64,000 nucleotides of DNA from Patiria miniata (taxonomy: Eukaryota; Echinodermata; Asteroidea; Valvatida; Asterinidae): positions 18,539,162 to 18,603,161 of the forward strand of contig NW_024037072.1 of assembly GCF_015706575.1 (NCBI RefSeq). Reading direction: 5' to 3'. Below the pieces are notes generated by a model. That model saw nothing but the letters and a program-made list of their open reading frames with translations. It was not told where the DNA came from and did no database searches. Of the stretch, positions 43,101 through 55,100 are shown piece after piece. A program made the position numbers and the translations under genes. Within the stretch, counting starts at the first letter, position 1. Every line of letters begins with the position of its first letter.

Positions 43101-46100
43101 TTTGTGAAGCAAGGAAAACATCAGACTATTCTATGTGAGCTGAATTTTTACATGACCCCGGTAATAAGACTTAATTCAGCAGTTAATTGGTGAAAATTAA
43201 TTAGTTAATTAATTGGTGAAAATGTAACAAAGATATGTGGCTCTTCGTGAAAACGCAAATCTCATTTGACCTAATTTTACGTATTTCCGTGCAATGGGTT
43301 TTGTACGCGTTCAAAGGGCCAAAATGTATGTGGCTCTTCGTGAAAACGCAAAATTCATTTATCGAGATTTTGGCCCCTTGCAACATTAATGTAACTTGGA
43401 AATTAATGATGTTTTGCTTATAGAAACATGTCAAAATGGTTAAGTATATTGTTTTAAAGCAAGATATTGAAAAAAATCAAAATCGAAAAAAATGGTAATT
43501 TTTGACATATGTGGCTCTTCGTGAAAATGGTGACAATTTGTCCCAACCCATGGTACTGCTGCACCGCAAAACTAAAAGTTCTACTCCATGGATAGAACTT
43601 CCATAGCATGGTCACAATATTGGTGGCTCTGACCAATCAGATGACGGGGATTTATTCAGGTGTTGTATAAAAGATATGATGTTTCACATTTGTTCAATGG
43701 TAAGAATAATTTCATTCGGTGACAGATGGAATGTTCCATTCCATTTGGCTTTGCCCCGTGAAAATGGAACATCCGTCTGTCACCTCATGAACTTATTCTT
43801 ACCACTGCACTCATAAACATTCATTATTTGTATGATACTTTTGCAGGCATGCCTATTGCATGCCTGCTTTACACAACTTTACACAATAAAAATAGCCGGT
43901 TCAGTGATCTGAACCTTGACACGGGAATCACTGAACCGGCTATATTTATTGTGTAAAGTTGCCAGATCGAGGCTGTGCATGCCCATGGCGGAAGTGTGAA
44001 AAGAGCGAATTGACAAGAACATATCGCAGGGAAAAAAGTGGACTCAAGTTTTATACAATGACCCAAATATGGGTAGTATGATACGTTGAGATCTGCCATT
44101 TCAAACAATACCAACATTTAATCAACACTTGTGGTTTACCCAGTCAAAGTTTGTAAAAAAAAAAAAAAAAAAAGCGGCCAAAATGAAAATCCAATTTTCT
44201 CGAAAACAAATAGCACACGGGGATTAAAGAGCAAAGGTCGACAGTACTCACTGAAAGGCAAAGGTACTACCGCTGAGCATCTTGGCTTTCCTGAATGCAG
44301 CTTCTTTGGCTGGCGGACTGCTCAGGAGTAGAAACTGGTGGGGTGTGTGCATGAAGCGGATTTGCTGTCAAAAAAAAAAAAAATTCAAATGAACCACAAA
44401 GGGACTTGGCTTTTAACTAGCTCCCCTTGAATAAAGATATTGACGAATTGGGGAACCACCAACATAGGGCTGGAAAGCTCAGTTGATAGAGCACCAGAAC
44501 GGCAATGCGGAGGTCACAGGTTCAAACCTCGCTCCAAGACCGAAATCAAATCAGGGTTCCCACAGAAATCTTAAAAATGAAATGCCTCGACTTTTCCAGG
44601 ACAAAATTATGCTGTCTTGGCATCTCAAGAGCATATTTTCAAAACGTTAGCAAGTCATCAAACTGAGGCAGGGGACGCCACTCCCTTTCAGCCTTCCAGT
44701 TTGACCACCGAGCACCACAAAGCATCACAATGGTGCAATGAACGTTCAACAAGTATTGAACAGACATGCATAAAGAGGAAGTATAGGTAATTTGGAATGC
44801 AAACTGGAAGGCTGCCAAAGCCAAATATTACGCATCATTGTGTATGGGTTGTGCGGGATTCCATGACCTTTCACTTTTTGTTTGAATATCAACTTTTCGT
44901 GACTCCTTGCAAAATAACAATATTTCTTGAGTTTTCCATGACTTTCCATGATAGCTTTAAATTCCAGGATTTTCCAGGATTTTTCCATGAGTTTTCCATG
45001 TTATGGTTAGTGAAGTGTGTGTGTTGGCTCAAAAGCAACTTTTGCAGCCAATTCTTATTTCGATCTGCAATGAGTCATTTTTTATAAGTTTTTATTACAT
45101 GTACATGTACGTTTTTTATTTACTTTATTGCGTGTGTGAATATTTTAAAGATTGCTTTATAAATATTTTTTTTGTTCAATTAAACAATCAATAATCTAGC
45201 ATTTGTTGATCCTATCAAATGACCAAATATAGTTACACATACACACAGTTTGTCAAGAACACTCTGTTTCAACAATGAGCAAAAATGTCTCTGCAATGTT
45301 CTAAACTCGTCCATTATCAACAGGTTGACTGACAACTGACAGAGACTCTGGTGAGGACAAGAACAATGAGAATATCTTCATGATTTCTACAGCCTGTTGC
45401 TTTACAAGAAAAGGAAATGAACCAAAAAAATAGGCTTTTACCCTTCCTTCCGGGAGCTTGACAATGTGTGAACGATTACTGGAGATGATCCTATGATGGG
45501 AGAGAACACACAATTATTATGCAGTGACCAATGCTGTGTAATCAAATAGCTGTCCTGCACACGTCTTTGACAGCATCTGAATTAACTTGGCTACGGCTTT
45601 ACAACACATGCTCCAATGGATGTGGCTCTAGCCACCTGTCATAGACAGGTGTAAGAAATAGCCACAGCCAGGTAGTTTGGACACAGTCTTTGCTTGGGCC
45701 ACCTCGACCTTGATGTCAAAATTGTTGTTAGAGTGTTGCCACATTTTGAAGTGGTAAGTTTGTGGGTACACCATGGAACCGTGGTTCTAAAGGGTAATGA
45801 TTTTGAGAACTGTGGAAACAGACTGTTGGAATATAATAAAATAATGCGGTGCCTATGTAGCGCTTTATACCAAAGATCTCAAAGCGCTTCGCAATGCCCC
45901 TGTTCATCAGGCCATGAGACCATTTTGTCTGCAGCAGCTCGAAATCAGCGCAATTTGGTCTCTACCTTCACAGGTACCCATTTATACTCCTGGGCGAAGA
46001 GACGCAATTGTAGTGAAGTGTCTTGCCCAAGAGCACAAGGACCATGTTTCCCGTCAGGGTTCGAACCTCCATATCACGGCACAAGTTGAACACCATAACC

Positions 46101-49100
46101 ACTGGACCACGGTTCTCCACATAATTATACCCATGCAGCACAAGAGCAGGAGCCAAGATGGCTAGAAAATGCTGATAATTCTTTCCAAGTGTATAGTGTC
46201 ATTTACTATAAAACAGACCAAACCTTAGGTTAAAGCATGTTTATTTTGTAAACCTCAAGTTTGTTTAAACATAACTATCTTAAAGGTAGAGTAGATCATT
46301 TGCAGCTATCCAAAAAGTAACCGACAAAATTATTGTTGAAAAGCTAACTCGGTTTAAAGATAGTAATGGGACTAAACTCCCTGTGAAATTATTCCTTCTG
46401 GCATGCTGTCATTTTGAAGAAAACAATAAAAGAAGGTCAATTGATGAGTCAAGTGACGCATTTTTGGAAATGTCCAATAGTAGTTGGTTTGTAATTGGGC
46501 GAATCCTTGAATGGGTGCACGCAAGCGGTGACACGAAGCACAGGTGCCTGGTTGATGTTATTCATAGATTCAGTGCGTAACAACGCGTAGCTGCAATCGA
46601 GATCCTAGAAAATTGTTTTCTTGGAATATACAGCATTCACAGAGCTAAAACTTCATCAGGTTAGTTGTATGTTCTGCACCTGTCTTAAGATGCTGAGCAC
46701 TTTTGCTGCTTCAAATGAAACAAGTACACAACTGGGCAACTCCACGGTTACTAACGTTACGTTTTTGATGTACTTTTGAGATTCCTTGGGCCGTAATTAC
46801 CATACTGAAAACATTTAACAACTGTTATCCCCATGCGATAGATAGAGTAAACCTAGACCTACCTAAGCACCAAAGATGACATCCAGAAAAATTTGTTATG
46901 TATGATAAACATGATGCACAAAATCGGATACTCACTTTACATTTTGAGTTCTTTGTAGTACAAAAATATTTTTTCGCTTTACGACACAATTTCTCCAAAA
47001 ATGTTTGATAAAATTGGGTTTTCTTTGTTAATTTCTCATACTGGAATGTATAATCTGTAATAAAAATGTGAAACTCGGTTCAAATATAAAACTTTTTTTT
47101 TCTTAGCCACGTCCATCAAACCGTGGAATTGCCCAACTGACAAATGATCTACCCTACCTCTTAACAAGACTAGGCTTCTCTAGTCAAGTTGCACCTGAAA
47201 GTCTCAGTTTAGGACATTATACATTAGGAACTCAGTCAGTCAAAGGAAAATAGGCCATCCCTTCAGGTACCGCAACAATGTACCACTCGTACTCACCATT
47301 GCAGTAATGGATAAGCCAGTGCATCTTGTGCATCCATCCGTTTCTTGACGTCCGTGCAGCAACCAGCGGCTAACATCTCCCTGATGGAGATGAAGCTGTC
47401 AAGCGATTGTTGGATGCGTTCGTAATTCTTCTTCTGCAGAGAAGAGCAAGTGTGGATTCCAAACTTAACAATGATTTGAAAATATTTTTCTTGTCAGTAG
47501 TGTGATAAACGCATGGGAGGCAATTTGCGATAACCTGTATTTTATAGAACATGACTTTTAACTCATGTTCCAGATTGGCATTCCACAGTCTTGCCAAACT
47601 AAATTATTTGTCAAATTTGAATTACATTTTGATGTTTGAAACAGGAGGGACTATCCGCAAAAGAGCAACTGTTACAGTCGATTGAAATGAACCCAGAGTC
47701 CAGTCAATGAAAAAGGTGGTAGTTACATGAAGAGCTCACCTGTCTCGATTCAAAACTAATCTACACAAGGTCATAAGTTTTAGCTGAAGATGGTTTAAAA
47801 AAGCAAACCAGGACTCACTGTCGACTATAAAGTGGTATGTGACAAACTTTCTGACAGGGCAAAGCTCAGTCGGAAAGCCAGCTCGCCTTTCGGGCCGAGA
47901 GACGCCGTCACTAGAGACATTTGAGAGTCATCCATCGCCAGATATGACAGGGATCATGCATAGGAGGAGGAGCATTACTCATCAGTTTGATATCTTACAC
48001 TCAATCCAGACTGGTGTTCCAGAGTTGCACTGAACCACATTATTCCAAAGATTTGAATTAAGTACATGAAAAGTTTGAAAACAGTTTAGGAGTGGACAAA
48101 ATCACAAGATCAATAGTTACAGTCTTTCAGATTTACTCTAGAGACTAATCAGTGGAATATTAGTACCTAAAAATTCACTAATCTGAAACAAAAATGTGTT
48201 TGGATCGACCCGAGTTGCTCCTAAAACTGTTTGGTTTAGGGCGACTCAGGAACACCAGCCTGCAATAGGTATTACTAAGCTATGTTGTTACTGAACAATA
48301 TTTTCTCATGTATGTCACCATAAACCGATTTCAGTTGTCTTAATGTCACACATCTTACCTTAGGCGTGAACGCTAATTCTTTCGGATTCCTGGGGTCCAC
48401 CACCATAGGGTAAGGGTCAAAGATCAAGTGTCTGCGAGTGGACTTGATGGAGGAGGCCACCATGGCAACCATCAGGTCAACGACCTCAGCTCCCGAGGCA
48501 ATGTTCTCGGCGGCGTCTTGCATGACGCCCAGCGTTTGGAAGGAGAAGACGCAGAGTTCCCGCTCACACACTGCAGGCTGAGTACATAATGGCAACCACA
48601 TGAAGTCAGTCTTGGGAACTCAAATACTCATTCGCTGATTTTTTTTTAAAATGACATTTTATTTCACTTCATTATAAAGTTGAACAAAGATATTGACTGG
48701 AGTGGGGTTTGAACCTGCAACCTCCAGATTGCCGTTCAGGTGCTCTACCAACTGAGCTATCCAGCCCTGTGTTGGCGGTTCCCCAGTTTGTCAATATCTT
48801 TGTTCATGAGTTCTAGTCAGAAGCCATAAAGTAAATAAACGGGGATCACTCGGAGAGGATATGGCTTGTTTTTATAAATAATTGTAAAATACACGAAAAA
48901 GGGAAACTACGTAACTAGGGGTACTGTATTTTATATTTAAAAAGTTGGACAAAGAAATTTACTAGAGCAGGATTTGAATCTGCAATCCCTGAAATACCGT
49001 TCCAGTGCTCTACCAACTGAGCTATCCAGCCCTATGTTGGTGGTTCCACAGTTTGCCAATGTCTTTGTTCAAGTGCTCATTGAGGCAATTTACATACATT

Positions 49101-52100
49101 TAGTTCAGTTTCTCATAGGCCTGTTCAAAACACCATGCTCCTGCCACGCAGAACTCATGTGAGTGTGTGGTGCTCAGTAATGCTCAGTAATGGCTCGTAC
49201 AATTGTGGTTTTCAGACAAGACAGTAGCCTGTTTATTCTCCCTTTGGTCAGCCCCTTGCATTTGTTATACATGTACGTCCTACCTTTAGCATAGCCCCAT
49301 TCTGAAAGATGTGCTGCTCATCACACACGACACAGAATTCACTGAGTGTTGGGATACGATTCCTCAGGTAGATATAGAGCTGGACTAGGAAGCCGTGATC
49401 TAGGCTCGGTATCATCTTCGCATTCTTGCCATTCTGAAAACCAAGTCATTAGGACATAAGTTGTTATTAAAAATAGCCACTCATTGCACCACAGTGGCCT
49501 GACAAGACAGCGTAATGCAAAAGTGTATAAACTTGGGTGCTGGGACTGTGTAGCATCATGAGGATTTGCACAGCTTGTGTACAATTATAAAAAAGTGAAA
49601 GGTACATCACAGATCCAATCAATATTCTTGACTGCAGTAGCTCAATGCTAGTCTGAGAATCACCCGTTATCCACGGAGCCCAGTCTCCTGTCTAACGTTT
49701 GATATACATGTATCTAAGCATGCCTGACGTCGTTTCATTCCGAAATCTGGACTAAGATTGTGATTGGTCAATTTCGATGCCGTGTTTTTGTAATACAGCA
49801 ACCTGTACAAAAATGCTACTCAGCGTGGGCGTGATGTTTACGCACGCGGGGAGCTCGAATAACCCGCGTATAGAAGGCACCTGCTGATTGGTCAGTTTCT
49901 CGAGGTCAAACGCAGTCTAGTTGCATAATTAATCACTATCTGTTTACGTGTAGTAGACCACGGCCGGATTCGTCAGGGCCAGGGTCTATTACATAGACTG
50001 GCCTCATGCTGCCTTGAGTCTTGGTAACAACTTCATGTGGCAAGATGCAGAGGCGTAACTGGGGTCTGTGTGTATTGCAAGGTGGTATTTAGGGACCTCG
50101 TTTTTAAAAGGGATAAGCTATTACCTTCCCCAAATTTGAGAGGGGGCACATTGGAGCACTGGCCTCAAGGGAGAGGGTGTGCATCCATGTTCCCTTCCCC
50201 TGAGTGATTACATGGTTTTTTTCCAGGAACTATTATTACATGTAGTAGGCTGGGTCCAAATTGGGTGTCTAAAAACAATGTCTGCTGGGGACACAAAAAA
50301 TTCAGATGCAATCACACGGCCAGTTCATACCTAAAATGTAAGCGAATGCCAAGTGAACTTTTTGACAGAGTTTTACATTTTTTGAAGACTTTAACATAGA
50401 CTTACTTGCGTAGCCGCTGGAATCAGGTGAAGCTCCTCCGTTCCAGGGGGAGTAACTGCCTGGCCGTTGACTGATGAACTCCTCTGCCACGGGAACAGCC
50501 GTTTGCTCAGTTTCTTCTGACTGCCCTGATCCGTAGATGCACTGCTTCCGCTAACAAAATTACAAAAAAATACTAATAAAATTATCATGTTGATAATTCC
50601 ACAGTACAGCCATATTCACGATTGAGAAGATTGTGATTAATCTAAACAACAAATTTGTTAGCACAGCAATTCTTAAATCTCACAACTGAAAAATTATAGT
50701 TGATAACTGAAATAGGCTCAGCCACAAAATTAATAAACAAATATAGGACTAAAATTAAATAAAACAAACAAAACAACAACATCCAAGCCCGGCAATTTTT
50801 TTCTAAACTCATTAGCATGTTGAATTTTATTTTCCAATTCATTTTTAGCAGAGGAAAGTTAACGGTGGATGCAATGAAACCAAAAATTATTTTTCTAACT
50901 ACTTTTTTGAGAGATACAAGTTACTTCATAGGCTTGCTAAAGTAGGACTCGAACCCTGGACCATGTGCTCAAGCTCTTGAAAGCATCATCTACTGTTTGT
51001 GCACTAAGTCCACAGTGTGGCATTTTGAAGTAGAAGCCTCGCTTATTAACAAGGTGGGTAGTCAAATGGGCCAAGGACAAAAACATTTCAAGGGAACTTA
51101 GGGAAGGACAAAGTGACAACATTCTTGCACAGGACAAACACGGGTACGGGTACACGTAGGTTTTCATCGCACTCACAGTTCTGGCTGGATGGCAAGCAGA
51201 TTAGCAGCATCCTCCAAGTGTCCCTGGGACATTTTTAGTGCACTGCGTGCATCTTCAATCCCAAATCCTAAGTCTACAAGCTTAGCCAGGGAATGGTCTT
51301 CTACTGAGCATTGCCTATAATGCATATAAGTAAGGGGGAATATACAGGGTGAGTAAAAAAGAAACGAAACCCAAATATTGGGACCATTGTTTTAGTGAAG
51401 TTCTGCATGTAGCACTTTCAAAATCTAGGACGTGAAAGCCCAATTCATAAGCTTTCTTTTAGTACAAGAATCATTCAAATCACTCATGTACTTTTCAAGT
51501 TATGGAATTTTAAACACAACCACCATTTTAAAGTACTGTCCACGGATCACAAAAAAAGTTCCGTGTTCTTTCAGCTAAACGAAAACAAATCGCACAGGGA
51601 TGTGTGTGAATTGTTTTCGTTTTGTGGAAAGAACATACACCTTTTTTTTGTGATCCGTGGACAGAACTTTAAAACGGTGGTTGTGTTTAAAATTCCGTAA
51701 CTTGAAGAGTACATGAGTGATTTGAATGATTCTTGTACTAAAAGAAAGCTTATGAATTGGGCTTTTATATCCTAGATTTTGAAAGTGCTACATGCAGAAC
51801 TTCAATAAAACAATAGTTGCGACATTTGGGTTTCGTTTTTTTTTTACTCACCCAGTATACAAGACATGCATTCAGTCCTTTAATACCATATATAAATAGT
51901 TAAACCTCATAATATATTTTTTGCTGGTCCCAGAGGGCCAACTAGTGTCCTCTTTGCATCTAACTAGGACTGACTGACCGACTATCACTTGCAAGCTGGG
52001 CAGTGCTATTGTATAGGATTACAACATAATTCCAATGACAATCGGGCACAATTTGCAGACCAGATGCATGAAATGACTTCCAGTGAATAGCCATTTTGAA

Positions 52101-55100
52101 TCAAATGAATTACATGTAGGTGTGCATATTGTTTTGCTCCCCGGCTTACATGTATACATTCTATATGCATAACACTCACATTGCCATATGTATGCACATG
52201 TACATGGACCGGTAGTTTGCACGCTATTGTTAATAGGTCACTGTTAAGAAATGCTAACAAAGTTCAAGCATGTCAAGAGCATTAACAACTGAATGAGGAG
52301 GTCGTATATACATGTACAAGCAGGATATGATTTCTCCGATATTGCAAACATTGTCTTTAAACAACTTTAAATTAGATTTCCTCAATTGGCATTGGGGAGT
52401 CAGGTTGGCGTAGCGGTACTTTCCTCGCCTTCCACCGCTGTGACCCGGGTTCGAATCCCGCCCGGGCCAATATGTGGATTGGGTTTTCAGTCCCTACCTG
52501 ATTCCGTGGGTTTTCCCCAGAATATTCTTCTGGGCTTTTCCTCCCGCCTCTAAAACTGTAACTTCTTCTCATTGTCTTCTCTCCACAGGTTTCTTCAGGC
52601 TTGCGAGCTACAGTGCCAAGGGCGCTTTTGAGGAATCCTTGGTTTCATTACCAGAAATGATTAATAATAATAATAATAACCTTTCAGTCACTGTGGCACC
52701 CAAAATATCCTGCCTATTTCATTCACTCCCTGTAGCACCCAGAATGCTCAATTACTATGGTAACATTGATTCTTCAGTGATTAAACACAATGTAATACAA
52801 TGTAGTACAGATGCTAATGGATTAAATTGATAAAATTTGTGCTGGTATGCTTATCAAAGATATACACGTTTATTATATCTTGCTCCACCAACTGAACTTT
52901 CAATTGTGTAAGTTACAACCATTTATTGTTTTGACCTATTGGCACGATATAACAAAACAATTGTTGACTGCTGTGATGTGGGGTATGCTGTTTTTAACCC
53001 CCTCCGGCGCATAGCACGGGTGTTAAACACGTCATGACCCACATTATAGCATGCTGTTAACAATTATTAGCCTCTACCATTTACTGTGATGATTGTATAC
53101 AAATGTTGTACATTCGTGGTATTCAGATGATTGTTTCATGTACTGGTATGTATAAAGAGTGGTACATGTACATGTGTAGGATCCTGAAATTTTGCATCAG
53201 ACAGCACAAGTATGGTACATGTATTTCAACAGACGGTATTTTGCAAACTTGATTTTATTATTACCGGTTCAATGGTTAATCGTCATGGTTTGCGCATACA
53301 CAGCAAGGCCAAATTCTGAAACACTTTTCATGTTCACTGGCCTGTGTCTTATGCACTGTCATTGCCTGATTCAGTTGGACTTGACCGATCATAGATCATT
53401 GTTATGATGGCATTCACACAACTACATGTAGATGCAATATATTTTTTATGGTGATATATTCGTATAGGTGTGTTGGCTTTCCTAATAGCTGGGGTAAAAT
53501 GGCACGGAAAAGAATTATTGCAGTTAACTTTTGGCCAGCCTGGTATTTAAAAAAAAATAAAAGTGCTAGAACCCAACCTTAACCTTAAGTTTCTGTTTGT
53601 TTAATAATAATAATCATGCAGAATTTACAATGTGCTCTGTTTGTCTTTTTAGTTTTTTTCAAAGTTACTCCCGAACTACTGGTAAGTTAAAAAGTCAATC
53701 ATAGCAAATTTACTAACAAACCTGAGGCTGAAATTACCATTTTCAGTAAGGAAGATAGTCTTGTTTAATACGTTGTTCTGCAACATTTTAATAGTTTGAA
53801 GCAATAAATAAGCATTTACACTGTGTAGTTTTCTGCCCCATGTGTAAATGTGATCCATTGCGCGTGTAAATTTCTGTTTTCGTTACCCTGGATGCTTCTT
53901 TGTAAGGAGTCATCTCGATGAATATCTGAGATAACTTTTGGAAGAACTTTCCTTCTTGAGATTTTCTTCTTACGATTTTCTTCAAATGAAGAAAATGTAC
54001 AAATTACAAAGGGTCCACTCTGCCTTTAATGAGATGACTGCTAAATATGTCTGAGGTCTCAGTTTGGGTATTGGCTTCTTCATAGGTTTCTTGTCGTTGG
54101 CCCTGATATCAGACCTTGGGTATTGGTTCTTAGACACATGGTTTCAGACTTAAGAGTACGAGGTCGTCACTAAAACACTGATGTGCATAATCAAATAAGC
54201 ATAATCATTTCTTGTGGACAAACAGGATGAATCTGTACTAATATCTCCAGGAAAAAAATGGGAAACCAGTGAATGGGTTGAAGATCTGCAAATACATGTA
54301 CAGGATGAAAAGTTAGTTGCATAAAATTAATAGAAACAAAGACTTGAAATCTGGCTAACTTGAAGAGCTTTTTAATTTAAGTCAAAGTAAACATCTACCG
54401 GCAAGAAAATAAACGAAGTTAATAAGAGTAGTAGTTCAAATTGTTAGTCATTTTATAAACAAAGAGCTGGAAAAAAAAAACAGTTTGTGAAAAACGTATC
54501 TCATGCTTTTGCACAAACCAAAGAGTCTCAGTGGAGCTGAGCACTGAAATTTGCGGAGCACAGAAAATATCTGTCTAGCAAAATAGGTAACCAGTCAAAT
54601 GTCATGCGATGTTCGTGTATAGTGTCTGGAATGCTTAGCACCAAACTTTCCTTCGCAATACCGGGTATTTTCTGTTTAGTCGCTGCATCAAATTGGGACC
54701 ATCTTGTGTTCAGGATAGGGGCCACTAAATGTGATGTGGTTTGTCAAATCCAGCCAGGATTGGGCAGGGCAACGAATGGAGAAACAGCTGCAAAATGACA
54801 TGGGGGTGATTTTCAGCAATTTTGAGTTTTTTTTTTTTAAATTTGTGATGTTACTAATGTTTAAACTGTTCGGTAAAAGTTTCAAACTGAAATTTCATCG
54901 ACAGAGTATTTTTAAAAATACTTTTAGAGAGGCATGACATGTCACAAAATGACACTTTATTCAAGATTTTATTCTGAAATGAAGTAAAATTAGCGTGACA
55001 TTTCGGACAGTCTGATTTCAAATTTAATAACTTAACTTTGGAATATTCAATTTCAAAACAAAGCGGGTTTGAAAGGTCAAGGGCTCTATTTTATTAGTAT

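Noticed and set aside
45694-46089. 131-codon plus-strand frame
   Set aside because: Its second half is a SINE read antisense; residues such as GFEPPYHGTS come from the tRNA B box.
50302-50490. Alternative frame through the exon 50406-50550 (EEFISQRPGSYSPWNGG)
   Set aside because: It would leave phase 1 at the GTAAGT donor, while the next exon needs phase 0.
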